From the NCBI GenBank assembly GCA_964615095.1, contig CAZTPX010000039.1, forward strand, positions 4,279 to 68,278: a stretch of 64,000 nt of DNA, read 5' to 3'. The translations under genes were made by a program, and so were the position numbers. The notes under the pieces are model-generated. The model searched no databases. It had not been told where the DNA came from and worked only from the letters and a program-made list of their open reading frames with translations. Numbering within the stretch: position 1 is the first letter of the stretch; every line of letters starts with the position of its first letter. This document shows positions 10,801 to 18,369 of this stretch, in pieces. This stretch comes from JANXQG01 sp964615095 (GTDB taxonomy: Bacteria; Planctomycetota; Planctomycetia; Pirellulales; Thermoguttaceae).

Positions 10801-13800
10801 AGTTGTCGTAGTTTTGCGTGTTGGAGGAGGTCGCGTAGGTGTACTGATACGTATAAAGGCCGTCGATCACCGATTGCGAAACGCGGTTGTTGGCGCCGTA
10901 TTGGAAATAGTCGGCGGCGTAAGAGTGGACGGCTCCGTAGGTGTCGAGATACGAGAGCAGGTTGGCGACGTATTGAGCCACCGTGCTGCCCGAGACGTTG
11001 CTGCCCACGACGTTCTGGACCTCCTGCGGTGTGAGGGCGTCCTCCAACAACCCGCTGCCGCTGGTGTAGTAGCGGTAGTAGTACGAGCCCACCACGACCA
11101 TTGTCCCGCTGGAATTCAACGCGGTCTCGGTGGCCGCTTCCAGATCGCCTGGCTGGCCGTTGGCGTCGCCCGTACCATAGTACGAATAAACGGCCGAGCG
11201 GGCGCTGACGCCGTTCTCGTCCATGAGGGTGATGGAAGCCACCTGCCCGGCGGCAGTGTAGGCGAAAACTTCGGACTGATAGGGGGTGCCCGTGCCGTTG
11301 GTGAAGTTGTAGGCTCCGCCGACGTAATAATTGATCGAGCCGGTCGTGCCGTTGGCGTTGAACGTGGCCACGGTCGCGGCCCCGCCGGGCGAGTACATGC
11401 CCGCGAACTGCCCGTTGCTGGCATTGCCATAGGAGAAGTCGCGGAACTGGTAGACCGTGCCATCGGGCATGACCAGCGAGAAGAGGTGGCTGGTCGAGCT
11501 AAGTGTGAGGGTTTCCTGGGCGCCGTACATTGGCGAGTAACCCCAGGCGCCCCCCTGGAACCAATACGCCTGTTGGGGCGAAAAAACGACGCAGGTCAGG
11601 CCCTGGGCGGTCTGCGTGACATAGGGCTGGTCGGCCAGCATCCAGCCGTAGCCCGCCAGCGGCAGCGCGCCGGCCGTCTGGGCAACTGCCAATTGGGCGC
11701 TATAGCTCCGTGTGATCCCCAGCCCCAGGTCATTGGCCGCAACGGCCGTATCGCCGTCGGCATAGACGACGTCCGCATCGGAAACGTCCGGTGTGGTGTC
11801 GGGGGCGAAGGCTGCCGGCGCGGCCAGACCGGTCTGCACTACCAGGGTGGCGGCGGTGGTGGTCGCCGCCGGGAGGATGCCGTTGCTGAAGACGGCCTCG
11901 TACTGGTAGTTGTTCATCGTAGCCGTGGCCCCGGTGATCGTCAGCGTGTCGGTGCTGCTGCCGCTATAGACTCCACCGTCGCTCAAGTTGGTGAATCCGC
12001 TGCCCGCGTTGACCTCCCATTGCACGGTAGGCGTCGGGCTGCCGCTGGCCAGGACCGTGAAGCTGGCGGTGCCGCCCGAATTGACCGCTTGGCTCGTGGG
12101 GTTTGTGGTCACGACCGGCGCGTTGCCGACGGTCAAGGTGGCGGGGTTGCTGGCAAATGTGCCGAGGGTATTGGTGAAGACGGCCTCGTACCGGTAGCCG
12201 TTCATCGAAGCCGTGGCCCCGGTGATCGTGAGCGTGTCGGTCCTGCTGCCGCTATAGACTCCAGTGTCCCTCAAGTTGGTGAAGCCGCTGCCCGTGTTGA
12301 GCTCCCACTGCACGGTGGGGGTTGGATTGCCGCTGGCCGTGGCGGTGAACGTCGTTGTACCGCCCACGCCTACCAACTGGTTGTTCGGGTTTGTGATCAC
12401 GGTTGGCGCATAGTCCACGGTCAGGGTGGCGGGGTTGCTGGTAAATGTGCCGGCGCTGTTGTGGAAGACGGCCTCGTACTGGTAGCCGTTCTGGGCAGCG
12501 GCGGCGGGGAAGCTATAGGTTGTCGCGGTCGCCCCGGTGATGGGGCTAAAGGTCGCGCCGCCGTTGGTACTCACGTCCCACTGCACCGTGTCGTTCCCGC
12601 CGGGGTTGGAAGTGGCCGCAGTGAAGGTCGCCGTGTAGGTGCTGTCGACTGTCTGGCTGCTGGGCTGGGTCTCGACATAGTCCACGGCCAACGTGGCCGG
12701 CGTGGTGGTCACCGGCGACAAGATGCTGTTGCTGAAGACGGCTTCGTACTGGTTGCCGTTCTGCGTGGAGGTCGCGGTAAAGCTATAAGTGGTCGCGGTG
12801 GCCCCGGAAATGGGAGCGAAGGCCGTAGCCCCGCTGGTGCTCACTTCCCATTGCACCGTCGGCACGGGAAGATTGGGGTCGGCCGCGGCCGTGAAGGTCG
12901 CCGTGCCGTTGGCGTTTACCGTCTGATTTGTCGGATTGGTAGTTACGATCGGCATGCTATACAAAAGCTGCCCGCCTCCGCCGGTGTACCAGGCGAGGAC
13001 CTCGGCCGAGGACGAGTTTTGCCACGCCAGGTCCGCGACCTTGTCGCCATTGAAATCGGCGATGCCGGCCAGCGTCCAGCCGCTGTTGACCGGGACCGTG
13101 CCGAGATTCAGCCCGTTTCCGCCGGTGATCCAAACGAGCATCTCGCCCGAGGACGTGTTTTGCCACAACAAGTCCGCTGTGCCGTCACCGTTGAAGTCGC
13201 CGATGCCGGCAAACGTCCAGCCCGACGGGACAGTGCCGAGATCCACCCCGCCTCCGTTGGTGATCCAGGCCATGACCACGCCCGAGGACGTGTTTTGCCA
13301 CGCCAAGTCCGCTTTGCCGTCGCCGTTGAAATCGCCGATGCCGTCGAGCGTCCAGCCGCTGTTCAGTGGGACCGTGCCGAGATCCTGCCCGCCCCCGCCC
13401 GTGAACCAGACGAGCATCTCGCCCGAGGACGTGTTTTGCCACAACACGTCCGCTTTGCCGTCGCCGTTGAAGTCTCCGATGCCCGCAAACATCCAACCCG
13501 ACGGGACCGTGCCCAGAGTCAGATCGCTTCCGCCGGTGATCGCGGCGAAGACCACGCCGGACGACGTGTTTTGCCAGAGCAGGTCCGCGGTGCCGTCGCC
13601 GTTGAAGTCGCCCACGCCGTCAAACGTACAGCCCGCCGGGGCCTTGCCCAGACTCAGATAGCCCCCGCCGGTGTAACAGGCAAGGATCGCGTCCGTGCTC
13701 GTGTTTTCCCAGAGCAGGTCCGCGGTGCCGTTGCTGTGGCCTGCGAAGTTACCGACGCCGATAATCTCCCATGTGCTATGGCCGAGCGCTATGGCCTGGG

Positions 13801-14383
13801 AAGCGCTGCCCGCGCCCGCCATTGCCATCGTCGCGGAACCATTGCCGGTAACCAACGTCTGCGACGAAGCGGATCCTGCGCCGGTTGCCGAATTCGCGCC
13901 GGCGTTCGCCGCAGTGGGGCCGACGACCGTCACACCAGACCCTGCCTGCCAAGGGCTGGGCGTTGAGTTTCCGGCCGTGGTTGGCGTCGCCCAAGTGGCC
14001 GCCACATAGCTTCCCGGCGCTGCTTGTATCAGGCCAGGCGTTGAACTTTCGGCCGTGGTCTGCGGTGCCCACGTGGCCGCCACATAGCTTCCCGGCGCTG
14101 CTTGTATCAGGCCAGGCGTTGAACCGGTGTCCGTCAGCGGAGACGCTTGTAGACTTAGAGTGGAAGCGATGGGGGCGGCAGACAGAAGCGTTCGGTGCTC
14201 AAGAGGTTCAACGACCAACTGGCGATTGCGCAGGGTCGCGCGCTTGCCCGCCCCCCCCCGATTACCAAGTTTGCTGGCGACTAGCGATGAAACACGGCGG
14301 AAGAACACGCGAACCCCCACGATCGAACCCCTTCCAAAAATGCCGGCGGGCTTGCCAAAGCGGCAACCTGCTGCGACCGTCAC
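4856..14383 (-). CDS. Giant Rhs/YD-repeat surface protein with FG-GAP and Ig-like repeats
   Basis: A 3175-residue protein. The basic N-terminus carries the planctomycete sorting-type motif VEPLEHRTLLSA (residues about 57-68). A duplicated segment (TPGLIQAAPGSYVAATWA twice) follows. Residues about 208-476 hold six to seven FG-GAP/VCBS units with Ca-binding loops of type DFNGDGxADLLWQNTSSG. Residues about 478-845 hold four Ig-like repeats (TNPxNQxV..TVQWEV). Residues about 855-2850 are YD/RHS repeats, closed by the Rhs core signature YDNARWYNSSTGGFLTRDP and GNDPIGESDPSGL (about 2851-2890). The last ~285 residues are a unique, non-YD tail: an alpha-helical part, then a beta-rich part (ITVTNTTGWQSGTRF). 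By analogy with Rhs proteins the shell encloses this variable tail. The start is a GTG without a clear Shine-Dalgarno sequence; a GTG at 14320 is an alternative. Confidence 0.9.
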   Translation of the reverse strand: MTVAAGCRFGKPAGIFGRGSIVGVRVFFRRVSSLVASKLGNRGGAGKRATLRNRQLVVEPLEHRTLLSAAPIASTLSLQASPLTDTGSTPGLIQAAPGSYVAATWAPQTTAESSTPGLIQAAPGSYVAATWATPTTAGNSTPSPWQAGSGVTVVGPTAANAGANSATGAGSASSQTLVTGNGSATMAMAGAGSASQAIALGHSTWEIIGVGNFAGHSNGTADLLWENTSTDAILACYTGGGYLSLGKAPAGCTFDGVGDFNGDGTADLLWQNTSSGVVFAAITGGSDLTLGTVPSGWMFAGIGDFNGDGKADVLWQNTSSGEMLVWFTGGGGQDLGTVPLNSGWTLDGIGDFNGDGKADLAWQNTSSGVVMAWITNGGGVDLGTVPSGWTFAGIGDFNGDGTADLLWQNTSSGEMLVWITGGNGLNLGTVPVNSGWTLAGIADFNGDKVADLAWQNSSSAEVLAWYTGGGGQLLYSMPIVTTNPTNQTVNANGTATFTAAADPNLPVPTVQWEVSTSGATAFAPISGATATTYSFTATSTQNGNQYEAVFSNSILSPVTTTPATLAVDYVETQPSSQTVDSTYTATFTAATSNPGGNDTVQWDVSTNGGATFSPITGATATTYSFPAAAAQNGYQYEAVFHNSAGTFTSNPATLTVDYAPTVITNPNNQLVGVGGTTTFTATASGNPTPTVQWELNTGSGFTNLRDTGVYSGSRTDTLTITGATASMNGYRYEAVFTNTLGTFASNPATLTVGNAPVVTTNPTSQAVNSGGTASFTVLASGSPTPTVQWEVNAGSGFTNLSDGGVYSGSSTDTLTITGATATMNNYQYEAVFSNGILPAATTTAATLVVQTGLAAPAAFAPDTTPDVSDADVVYADGDTAVAANDLGLGITRSYSAQLAVAQTAGALPLAGYGWMLADQPYVTQTAQGLTCVVFSPQQAYWFQGGAWGYSPMYGAQETLTLSSTSHLFSLVMPDGTVYQFRDFSYGNASNGQFAGMYSPGGAATVATFNANGTTGSINYYVGGAYNFTNGTGTPYQSEVFAYTAAGQVASITLMDENGVSARSAVYSYYGTGDANGQPGDLEAATETALNSSGTMVVVGSYYYRYYTSGSGLLEDALTPQEVQNVVGSNVSGSTVAQYVANLLSYLDTYGAVHSYAADYFQYGANNRVSQSVIDGLYTYQYTYATSSNTQNYDNWQTETIESRYGSGSVAAATYTVFTNFAGETLLTDLYDTTFGEHWVTDQTYGLISQSYEQGLLLQSAQPSAVDVAAVDGYDQYSNPEYGYNSANASLAVQFNPTGLIAVYTYSSATTAGETTAGNVQGYLESETLDDGNTTSVPVESYAYYAHVGSVATADGTLISVNVFPTASDSTYPNAPGDMTPDTTSYTYSWWNVPNTSTPSAQVQQETTTLPVVSVEQNGSGNATTELDYFNVNGTLQWEQDGDAFLTYHAYDAVTGLEIETVADAGSGSGLSSVLPPGWSFPDVGVNATTNYQYDSLGRLTQTLGPAFLDAAGATVRTASWTSYVDNPVTLPTGVGAPYPLPSGEGQGWQGTEVLTGSGYATVVAGSITGFTLVNPISITISDLDGNVTDEIEAVAGPGITSQAQAEDGSHELVVSSTQPNLGSYNQQYSLDQNNATWCSWTHDLYDPKSGQLTEELDYTDIADGVYLTTQYAYDCMGRVAGTMDPSGTIDATTYDARGLALSESVGTAKNNMVTTVLYTYDNGQGGGDGNLTSMTENVDGNIDDANARTTYYGYDWRDRQLWTLVDDHTPTSSTNPQTRETYTYNTYDNLDDVTNVTRYWAATDWSGPSWQPATGTDKVIGRSGAAYDSLGDVYQTLSYNQNGTVAIVSNTFFDGDGNVIMTQDGGTQEFTKTVYDGLGDPLTVYDGYDSSPPALGTSAAYAEAQGVSASDVILSQTDTTYDAAGDATFTTDYQRSPYAAATAYGGLDTLGASDSLVSYTADWYDGIGRNIAEADYGTNGGGAPTVYASAPFWNGTAWQQYNGTTDVAVGAMVSGTAYDARGEDYLDTDSAGIQTRTIYDDDGRTTSVIKNYTGNGAITPATPADQNLTTETFYSQETPVASTDVLEPNTQGQTSSFSAETFVPVGTQAAGTVYLMYAPDAADLPMVVAQTSYQVVAVTYGSQGWQYCNDNSQYGPVPQNGGWAPFTPRADDVLVAQVNAGSITTLQGQSGTLHGLQYGYVGSTFSTAPVSGYALAGFSIAAGSIEPNATAEVTSYVYGTSADGTPALYSNDLVAAEIPPDSSNRWLPQTGQVGNTTGGYDRIQYTYDLQGEMTSMEDQNQTTHQYAYDGVGHLLSDSISSFGAGVDTTVASIDYAYKVCGKLLSVSSEDSSGDVLNEVYYQYDSNGNLVAEYQEQNGAVNTADLSATLSVGYGYDDTTTTTASGLVVSDTGYRPTTLEYPSTGGATTTRTLNYYYGDSEDPGGVTNRIGSIWDGATTSGVVTVGAELDSYMYLGADTISADYYAQPNVGYDLMASTRTASGTQSNLDQYGRVADMVWENYGNDSTLDGYQYTYNPQGDVATKHNLAPGAPNLDEAYTYDQLDQLTSLTRGKLVDQVMSDTDFTQSWTLNGQSTGTSAIDGLGNWENFSETSTTNPSLDQAQTRTPSAGNEIQNITTTSGALTWITPQYDNAGNMTTTPMPGNESTGLTCTYDAWNRLVSVIGAGIDEQYVYDGLNRLIETNSVDDSPQTVTHYYYAGDQLLETRVATGPGAAEVHGDTLSPQNQYVWSAASTDAPMLRDTYVSGTLVPADRLYYLTDANGNVTAVVGDATSSWQVAERYVYDAYGHVTMYDGPGGGTHVDWGNPQHTVSSQGNTILYAGMDADPATGLYYDNARWYNSSTGGFLTRDPALSTSNLYCYCGNDPIGESDPSGLQIGGGSVGGTAPGNGPRAPVCPGPTFNCSVGADSQEGPTSQNLSDWLTNQLAAAKGASKQAITDAVTSAAEKIFNFMQAHDKELSDPQFIDTVNAIAQQAKTLAKMAIDTNPSTMGWLDLTFAWYFELGGVLDEGAKDPTERIPQFTFDGKAKIIQDIKALDGVKQIIADARAAYKNLNGRHPATIEIDRDITFRVPQFWDSLAKVDKAFLFLGSYHCKASYGSGDLMITVTNTTGWQSGTRFRRGNKGILEDRKRGSPGIQLGGNIKQTFRFEVPWDQEDN

Positions 14384-14607
14384 ACGAAAGAAATAGCGTC
14401 ACAAGCGGAAACCGGTTTATATGTCTATTTGAGAAATTCGTCAATCACTTTCTCGCATGGCTTCTGACATTTATAACATACCAATGGGTGGTGGGGATGT
14501 GCTCAACCCGTTAGTTCGCAAGGGGTTACCGCGGCAGGTCAAAACGCTGAAAATTTTTTCCGCGGCGCAAGGGGCCTGCCGTTTTTAGGCGCGGAAGGTC
14601 CAGGGCG

Positions 14608-14694
14608 ATGGGGAGAAGGGGAGAAGGGGAGAGGGGGAGAAGGGGAGAAGGGGAGAAGGGGAGAAGGGGAGAAGGGGAGAAGGGGAGAAGGGGA
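14608..14694. repeat. Octanucleotide tandem array (GGGGAGAA)n
   Basis: About eleven copies of the 8-bp unit GGGGAGAA, nearly perfect with one variant (AGAGGGGG) near 14631. The purine strand is plus. Such arrays are prone to slippage and can form triplex or G-rich structures. The array lies upstream of the Rhs gene, beyond its 5' end, and no credible gene covers it. Confidence 0.85.
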
Positions 14695-14810
14695 GCGCGT
14701 GTTGGAAACGGACCGGACAACAGATGCCGAAAGCGCAACGAGCGATTGGACTTGCAGGGCAAGTTCGCGCCGCGCGCAAATGGTGGCCAGATTCCGTGCG
14801 TATTATGTGG

Positions 14811-15540
14811 GTAGAAAGCGCGCTGAAGAAGATTCAGCCAGGCCTGAATACTCTGCGCGTGTATTTGTTCTTTGACAATCCGGACCGGCCCCCGGCGTAG
14901 CGAACCGAGGGCCATTCGCAATGCGCGGCGCCGACCTGCCCAAGTCGGCGTCCGCGCCGGCGGCTGCGCGGAAACTGTGACGCGTGGGTCTCGTGCCTCG
15001 ACCCGCCCTACGGCCCCGGTAACGGTCGCGAACCGCCGCACCCGCCGCGACAGCAATTAATTATTTTTATGACTCTGCACTCAAATAGCCGCAAGAAAGC
15101 GCCATGTGCCCTACTCCGATATACTGTACACATGATCACTCTTAGCACAAAATGATACAAAATGACACAGAATGGCACAAAGTGGCTAAAAAATGATACA
15201 GAATGGCACAAAAATGGCAACGGCCTTTGGCTGTGCCGAAACTATCGTTAGAGTGTCAAGCGATCGTATTCCCGCAGTTTTCCCCCGTGCGAGCAACACC
15301 TTTAGCGAAAGCAGAACACACACATGGACGGACAAAATTGCCTCCGAAACTCCACGAGGCCCCTTTTTTCGATGTGGCCAGGTCACTGCCTGCCTCGAAA
15401 CGGCGGGTTGGTCGCGGCGGCCGAGGCCGGAGAAACGCCGCCGGAAGCACTTTTTTCTGACTCCCTCGTTTGCGCATCGGGCTGGTGTGCGCGACTTATA
15501 CCGTCTTTGACGCGGGCGAACCGGGTGAGACTGGCTACCC
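14811..15540 (+). repeat. Copy A of a ~700-bp repeat; possible structured RNA
   Basis: This segment matches the reverse complement of 55719-56406 over its whole length, except for a central stretch of AAAATGGCAC-like short repeats (about 15145-15220) that differs in length. Shared blocks include AGCGCGCTGA, TTTGACAAT, CGACAGCAATTAATTATTTT (with one change), AGAGTGTCAAGCGAT and AAGCACTTTTTTCTGACTC. Two hairpins near the 5' side are kept in both copies: GGCCCCCGG/CCGAGGGCC at 14887-14913, and GCCGAC/GTCGGC at 14930-14949, where the other copy has a C-to-T change that still pairs with G. Reading frames are not conserved between copies, so it is probably non-coding. Confidence 0.75.
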
Positions 15541-15739
15541 TACAGTCCTATCTGTGATATTATTTCTGAAACCCATGACCTAGAAACCTATACCCTACAT
15601 GGCCACAACAAGAGTCGGTCAACCAAATAAATTCCGTTCTACACGGCGCGTCCAACGTGCTATGTTTATTAGTTAAGCCGCTCCTTGGGGCTTGTGTCCT
15701 CTATGATTTTGCAAGGTTGTCTTGCGAAAACCCATTTGC

Positions 15740-16225
15740 ATGATGCTAAGTCTTTCAGACAAGTATGAACTCGTGAGCACATCGCTATTTGGGTTTCTGC
15801 ACCACTTTCGGCAAACACTGCTATTTCGTATAGCCGTTGTGGGTATTGTGGTAATCGCCGCCGCCGCCATTATCTTGTCGGCAGGATGGGCTATATCTGG
15901 CAATCGAATGGGAATCTGGGCTGGTGCGGCGGCCGGCGGCGTCTGCCTGTTGGCAGCGTGGATTGCGCTGATCGTCGGTGAATCGCTCCGCAGGCCCCAA
16001 TACGCGCTTGCCGGGGTCCTCTTGGCGATGTTGATTCGCATGGGAATTCCCTTGGCGGCTGCTTTACTGGTATTTTTACGTGGAGGCCCCCTAGCCGACG
16101 CGGGTTTTCTGTATTACCTTGTTCTGTTTTACCCGGTTACGCTGACTGCGGAGACGTTTCTTCTTTTGCCGAAGCGTTGTTCGCACGAAAAGCGTGTTTC
16201 CCCGGCGCAAGATTTGGTCGGGTGA
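15740..16225 (+). CDS. atpI: AtpI-like membrane protein
   Basis: A 161-residue protein with four hydrophobic segments (about residues 29-53, 58-80, 92-116 and 124-145 from this start), ending three bases before atpB. ATP synthase protein I is a small membrane protein at the head of many atp operons that helps assemble the c-ring. Sequence identity within that family is low, so the call rests on topology and position. The chosen start is the first of two adjacent ATGs (15740, 15743); a TTG at 15722 also lies in frame. Confidence 0.7.
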   Translation: MMLSLSDKYELVSTSLFGFLHHFRQTLLFRIAVVGIVVIAAAAIILSAGWAISGNRMGIWAGAAAGGVCLLAAWIALIVGESLRRPQYALAGVLLAMLIRMGIPLAAALLVFLRGGPLADAGFLYYLVLFYPVTLTAETFLLLPKRCSHEKRVSPAQDLVG

Positions 16226-16228
16226 GTT

Positions 16229-17041
16229 ATGGATCTTGATCTTACTGAGCTAGCCAACCACGTACGCGATTCGAAAAGTTTTCACTTTCCCTTCGAAACG
16301 ACGTGGGCGCTTCCGAAGGTGTTCGGTTTCCAATTGACCAAGTTCATGGTCTTGGAATTGATCGTGGCTGCGCTCATGCTCCTGATTTTTTTGACATTGG
16401 CTCGTCGCATTCGCGGCGGCGGCCCGCCGAAAGGGTTGTTCTGGAACTTTTTCGAGGTGATGTTGGTATTCATCCGCGACGAGGTCGCACGGCCGTCGAT
16501 CGGCAAGCATGACGCGGACAAGTTCCTGCCCTTTTTGTGGAACATGTTCTTTTTCATTCTGTTCTGCAATTTGCTGGGCATCTTGCCGTGGGCCGGTTCG
16601 GCCACCGGCGCCCTGACAGTGACTGCCGCGCTGGCGGCCATCACGCTCTGCGCCGTGGTGGGAACGGGCATGTATAAATTCGGTGTGGGCGGTTTCTTCA
16701 AGAGCATTGTACCGCACATGGAATTGCCTAAGGCGGTGGCCATCTTGTTGATTCCCATGATCTTCGTGATTGAACTTGCGGGCCTGCTGATTCGCCACGT
16801 GGTGCTGGCCGTTCGTCTGCTGGCGAACATGTTTGCCGGCCACCTCGTGCTGGCGGTCCTGTTGGGATTCATCGCCGCTGCGGCAAACGGCGTTTTGTTC
16901 GCTTGGTTGGGCATTACCACGGTGAGCGTGCTAGGTTCGGCCGCGCTCACCTTATTGGAGTTGTTCGTGGCCTTTCTTCAGGCCTACATATTCACGTTTT
17001 TGTCGGCACTATTCATCGGCATGGCAGTTCATCCGCACTAG
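16229..17041 (+). CDS. atpB: F-type ATP synthase subunit a
   Basis: A 270-residue polytopic membrane protein, subunit a of Fo, which forms the proton half-channels against the c-ring. The essential arginine sits in the family motif RLLANMFAGH near residues 191-200. A second conserved block is the C-terminal helix (LELFVAFLQAYIFTFLSALF). The FLWNMFFFILFCNLLG segment matches the usual TM2 signature. It is followed by the c subunit after a 47-bp gap holding a Shine-Dalgarno sequence. Confidence 0.97.
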   Translation: MDLDLTELANHVRDSKSFHFPFETTWALPKVFGFQLTKFMVLELIVAALMLLIFLTLARRIRGGGPPKGLFWNFFEVMLVFIRDEVARPSIGKHDADKFLPFLWNMFFFILFCNLLGILPWAGSATGALTVTAALAAITLCAVVGTGMYKFGVGGFFKSIVPHMELPKAVAILLIPMIFVIELAGLLIRHVVLAVRLLANMFAGHLVLAVLLGFIAAAANGVLFAWLGITTVSVLGSAALTLLELFVAFLQAYIFTFLSALFIGMAVHPH

Positions 17042-17088
17042 GGCGGAACTGTGCAGCCGGAAAAACCATTTCAGAGGAGATGAGTTCC

Positions 17089-17439
17089 GTGTTCAAGTTA
17101 GCCAAGATTACGCTGTTGGTTCTCGTTGTCTGCGCCATGGCGCTCCCCGCGTTCGCGGCAGACGAGAAGAAGGCTGAAAATTCCGCTGGCGAGGCGGCGA
17201 CCGTACATGCTGCCGGTCCCTCCAACTTTGCCGTGTTGGCTGGTGCCTCGGCGGGTGCCGGGCTTGTCATTCTCGGCGCCGGGTATGGCATCGGCAAGAT
17301 CGGTTCCGCGGCTGTGGAGAGCATGGCCCGGCAGCCCGAAGTGGCCGGCAATATCCAGACCGCAATGATCATTTCCGCGGCGCTCATCGAAGGCGTGACT
17401 TTCTTCGCCTTGATCGTCTGCTTGCTGATTAAGACGTGA
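17089..17439 (+). CDS. atpE: F-type ATP synthase subunit c with signal peptide
   Basis: This is the c-ring proteolipid of Fo. The protein has an N-terminal signal peptide ending near AMALPAFA|ADE, a ~25-residue linker, then the two-helix hairpin: glycine-rich LAGASAGAGLVILGAGYGIG, the polar loop ARQPE and ISAALIEGVTFFALIVCLL with the ion-binding glutamate in ALIEG. Residues next to the glutamate give no sign of a Na+ site, so H+ coupling is likely. The GTG at 17089 is chosen because GAGGAG at 17074-17079 lies 9 bases upstream. The ATG at 17080 is almost on top of that site, though it adds only MSS. Confidence 0.95.
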   Translation: MFKLAKITLLVLVVCAMALPAFAADEKKAENSAGEAATVHAAGPSNFAVLAGASAGAGLVILGAGYGIGKIGSAAVESMARQPEVAGNIQTAMIISAALIEGVTFFALIVCLLIKT

Positions 17440-17540
17440 TTCAAGTACCTGGGGCCGAGCGCGCAAGCGCCGGCCTGGGGCCATGGTCCGGGAAGCCGAT
17501 TTCCGGCAGGGTTTTGGTTATGGGTTATCGAGGAGTGATC

Positions 17541-18185
17541 ATGCTCACACGACTTGCCGCCGCAGCGGTTCTGATCTTGGTGGCGCTGCTGTGCGTTGCC
17601 TCGCCTGTTTTGGCTGCCGAGGGTGGCGGAGGCGGCACGGACGCGCTCAACCCGGTGAACGCCGACGGCTATAATTTCCGTGGCGATCTGTCGATTTGGA
17701 CCGCCGTGGTCTTCCTGGTGGTGTTGGCTATCCTCTATAAGGCCGCCTGGGGGCCGATCTCCGAAGGCCTGCAAAAACGCGAAAGCGAGATTGCCAGCCA
17801 GATCGCCGAGGCCCAGCGAAAGAACGAGGAAGCCCGGCAGCTTCTGGCCGACTACGAAAAGAAGCTTGCCGCCGCCCAGGACGAAGTCCGCGGCATGGTC
17901 GAGCAGGGCCGTCGCGATGCGGAAAAGATCGGCCAGCAAATGTTGGAGAAGGCCCGCGAGGAAGCCGGCGTCGAGCGGCAGCGGGCCGTGCAGCAAATCG
18001 AGTCGGCCACGTTGGCCGCCTTGAAGGAATTGGCCGACCGCAGCGCCACGCTGGCCGTGGACTTGGCCGGCAAGATTGTCGGCGCGCGGCTGAAAGCCGC
18101 CGATCACAGCCGGCTGATCGAGCAGGCCGTCTCGGAGTTTTCCCGCTCACGGCCGGCCAAGATTAACGGAAAATCCCACGGATAG
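17541..18185 (+). CDS. atpF: F-type ATP synthase subunit b with signal peptide
   Basis: The peripheral stalk subunit b, 214 residues. A cleavable-looking signal peptide (MLTRLAAAAVLILVALLCVA...VLAAE) comes first, then the membrane anchor (LSIWTAVVFLVVLAILYKAAW) and a long charged coiled coil (KRESEIASQIAEAQRKNEEA onward). A signal peptide ahead of the b-subunit anchor is an extra compared with E. coli. The start is ATG 17541 with AGGAG at 17531-17535; the longer in-frame extension back to 17436 has no such site. Confidence 0.93.
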   Translation: MLTRLAAAAVLILVALLCVASPVLAAEGGGGGTDALNPVNADGYNFRGDLSIWTAVVFLVVLAILYKAAWGPISEGLQKRESEIASQIAEAQRKNEEARQLLADYEKKLAAAQDEVRGMVEQGRRDAEKIGQQMLEKAREEAGVERQRAVQQIESATLAALKELADRSATLAVDLAGKIVGARLKAADHSRLIEQAVSEFSRSRPAKINGKSHG

Positions 18186-18229
18186 GCGAAGGCCTTCACG
18201 GGAAAGAAGACGACGGGCACAAGTCATTC

Positions 18230-18329
18230 AGCCACAGATGAAACACGGATCAAACACGGAATGTTCAGAAGATCAATCGTGTCGACTTTCTTTTTTCATC
18301 CGTGTTCCATCCGTGTTTCATCCGTGGCT
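18230..18329. repeat. Inverted repeat between atpF and atpH
   Basis: AGCCACAGATGAAACACGGA at 18230-18249 and onward to 18260 pairs with 18299-18329 (28 of 31 bases match). The arms consist of CACGGAT-type modules common as dispersed palindromes. The repeat occupies much of the 184-bp gap within the atp operon and could cause partial termination or protect message ends. Confidence 0.75.
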
Positions 18330-18369
18330 ACAAATTGGAAGACATTCCCAGGGTAGGTAACAAGGTCCC

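Noticed and set aside
10814..13966. A 1050-codon open frame on the plus strand, antisense to the Rhs gene
   Set aside because: It is Val/Arg/Gly-rich, mirrors the repeat structure of the opposite strand and shows no domain. The minus-strand frame has clear FG-GAP, Ig and YD motifs.
14870..14950. Possible tRNA- or rRNA-like structure because of the strong GC hairpins
   Set aside because: No cloverleaf, anticodon arm or CCA-type end could be drawn and no rRNA signature was seen.
14526..15056. A 176-codon minus-strand ORF
   Set aside because: It runs through the octanucleotide array (giving LLPFSPSP iterations) and into the non-coding repeat copy A, so it is an accident of low complexity.
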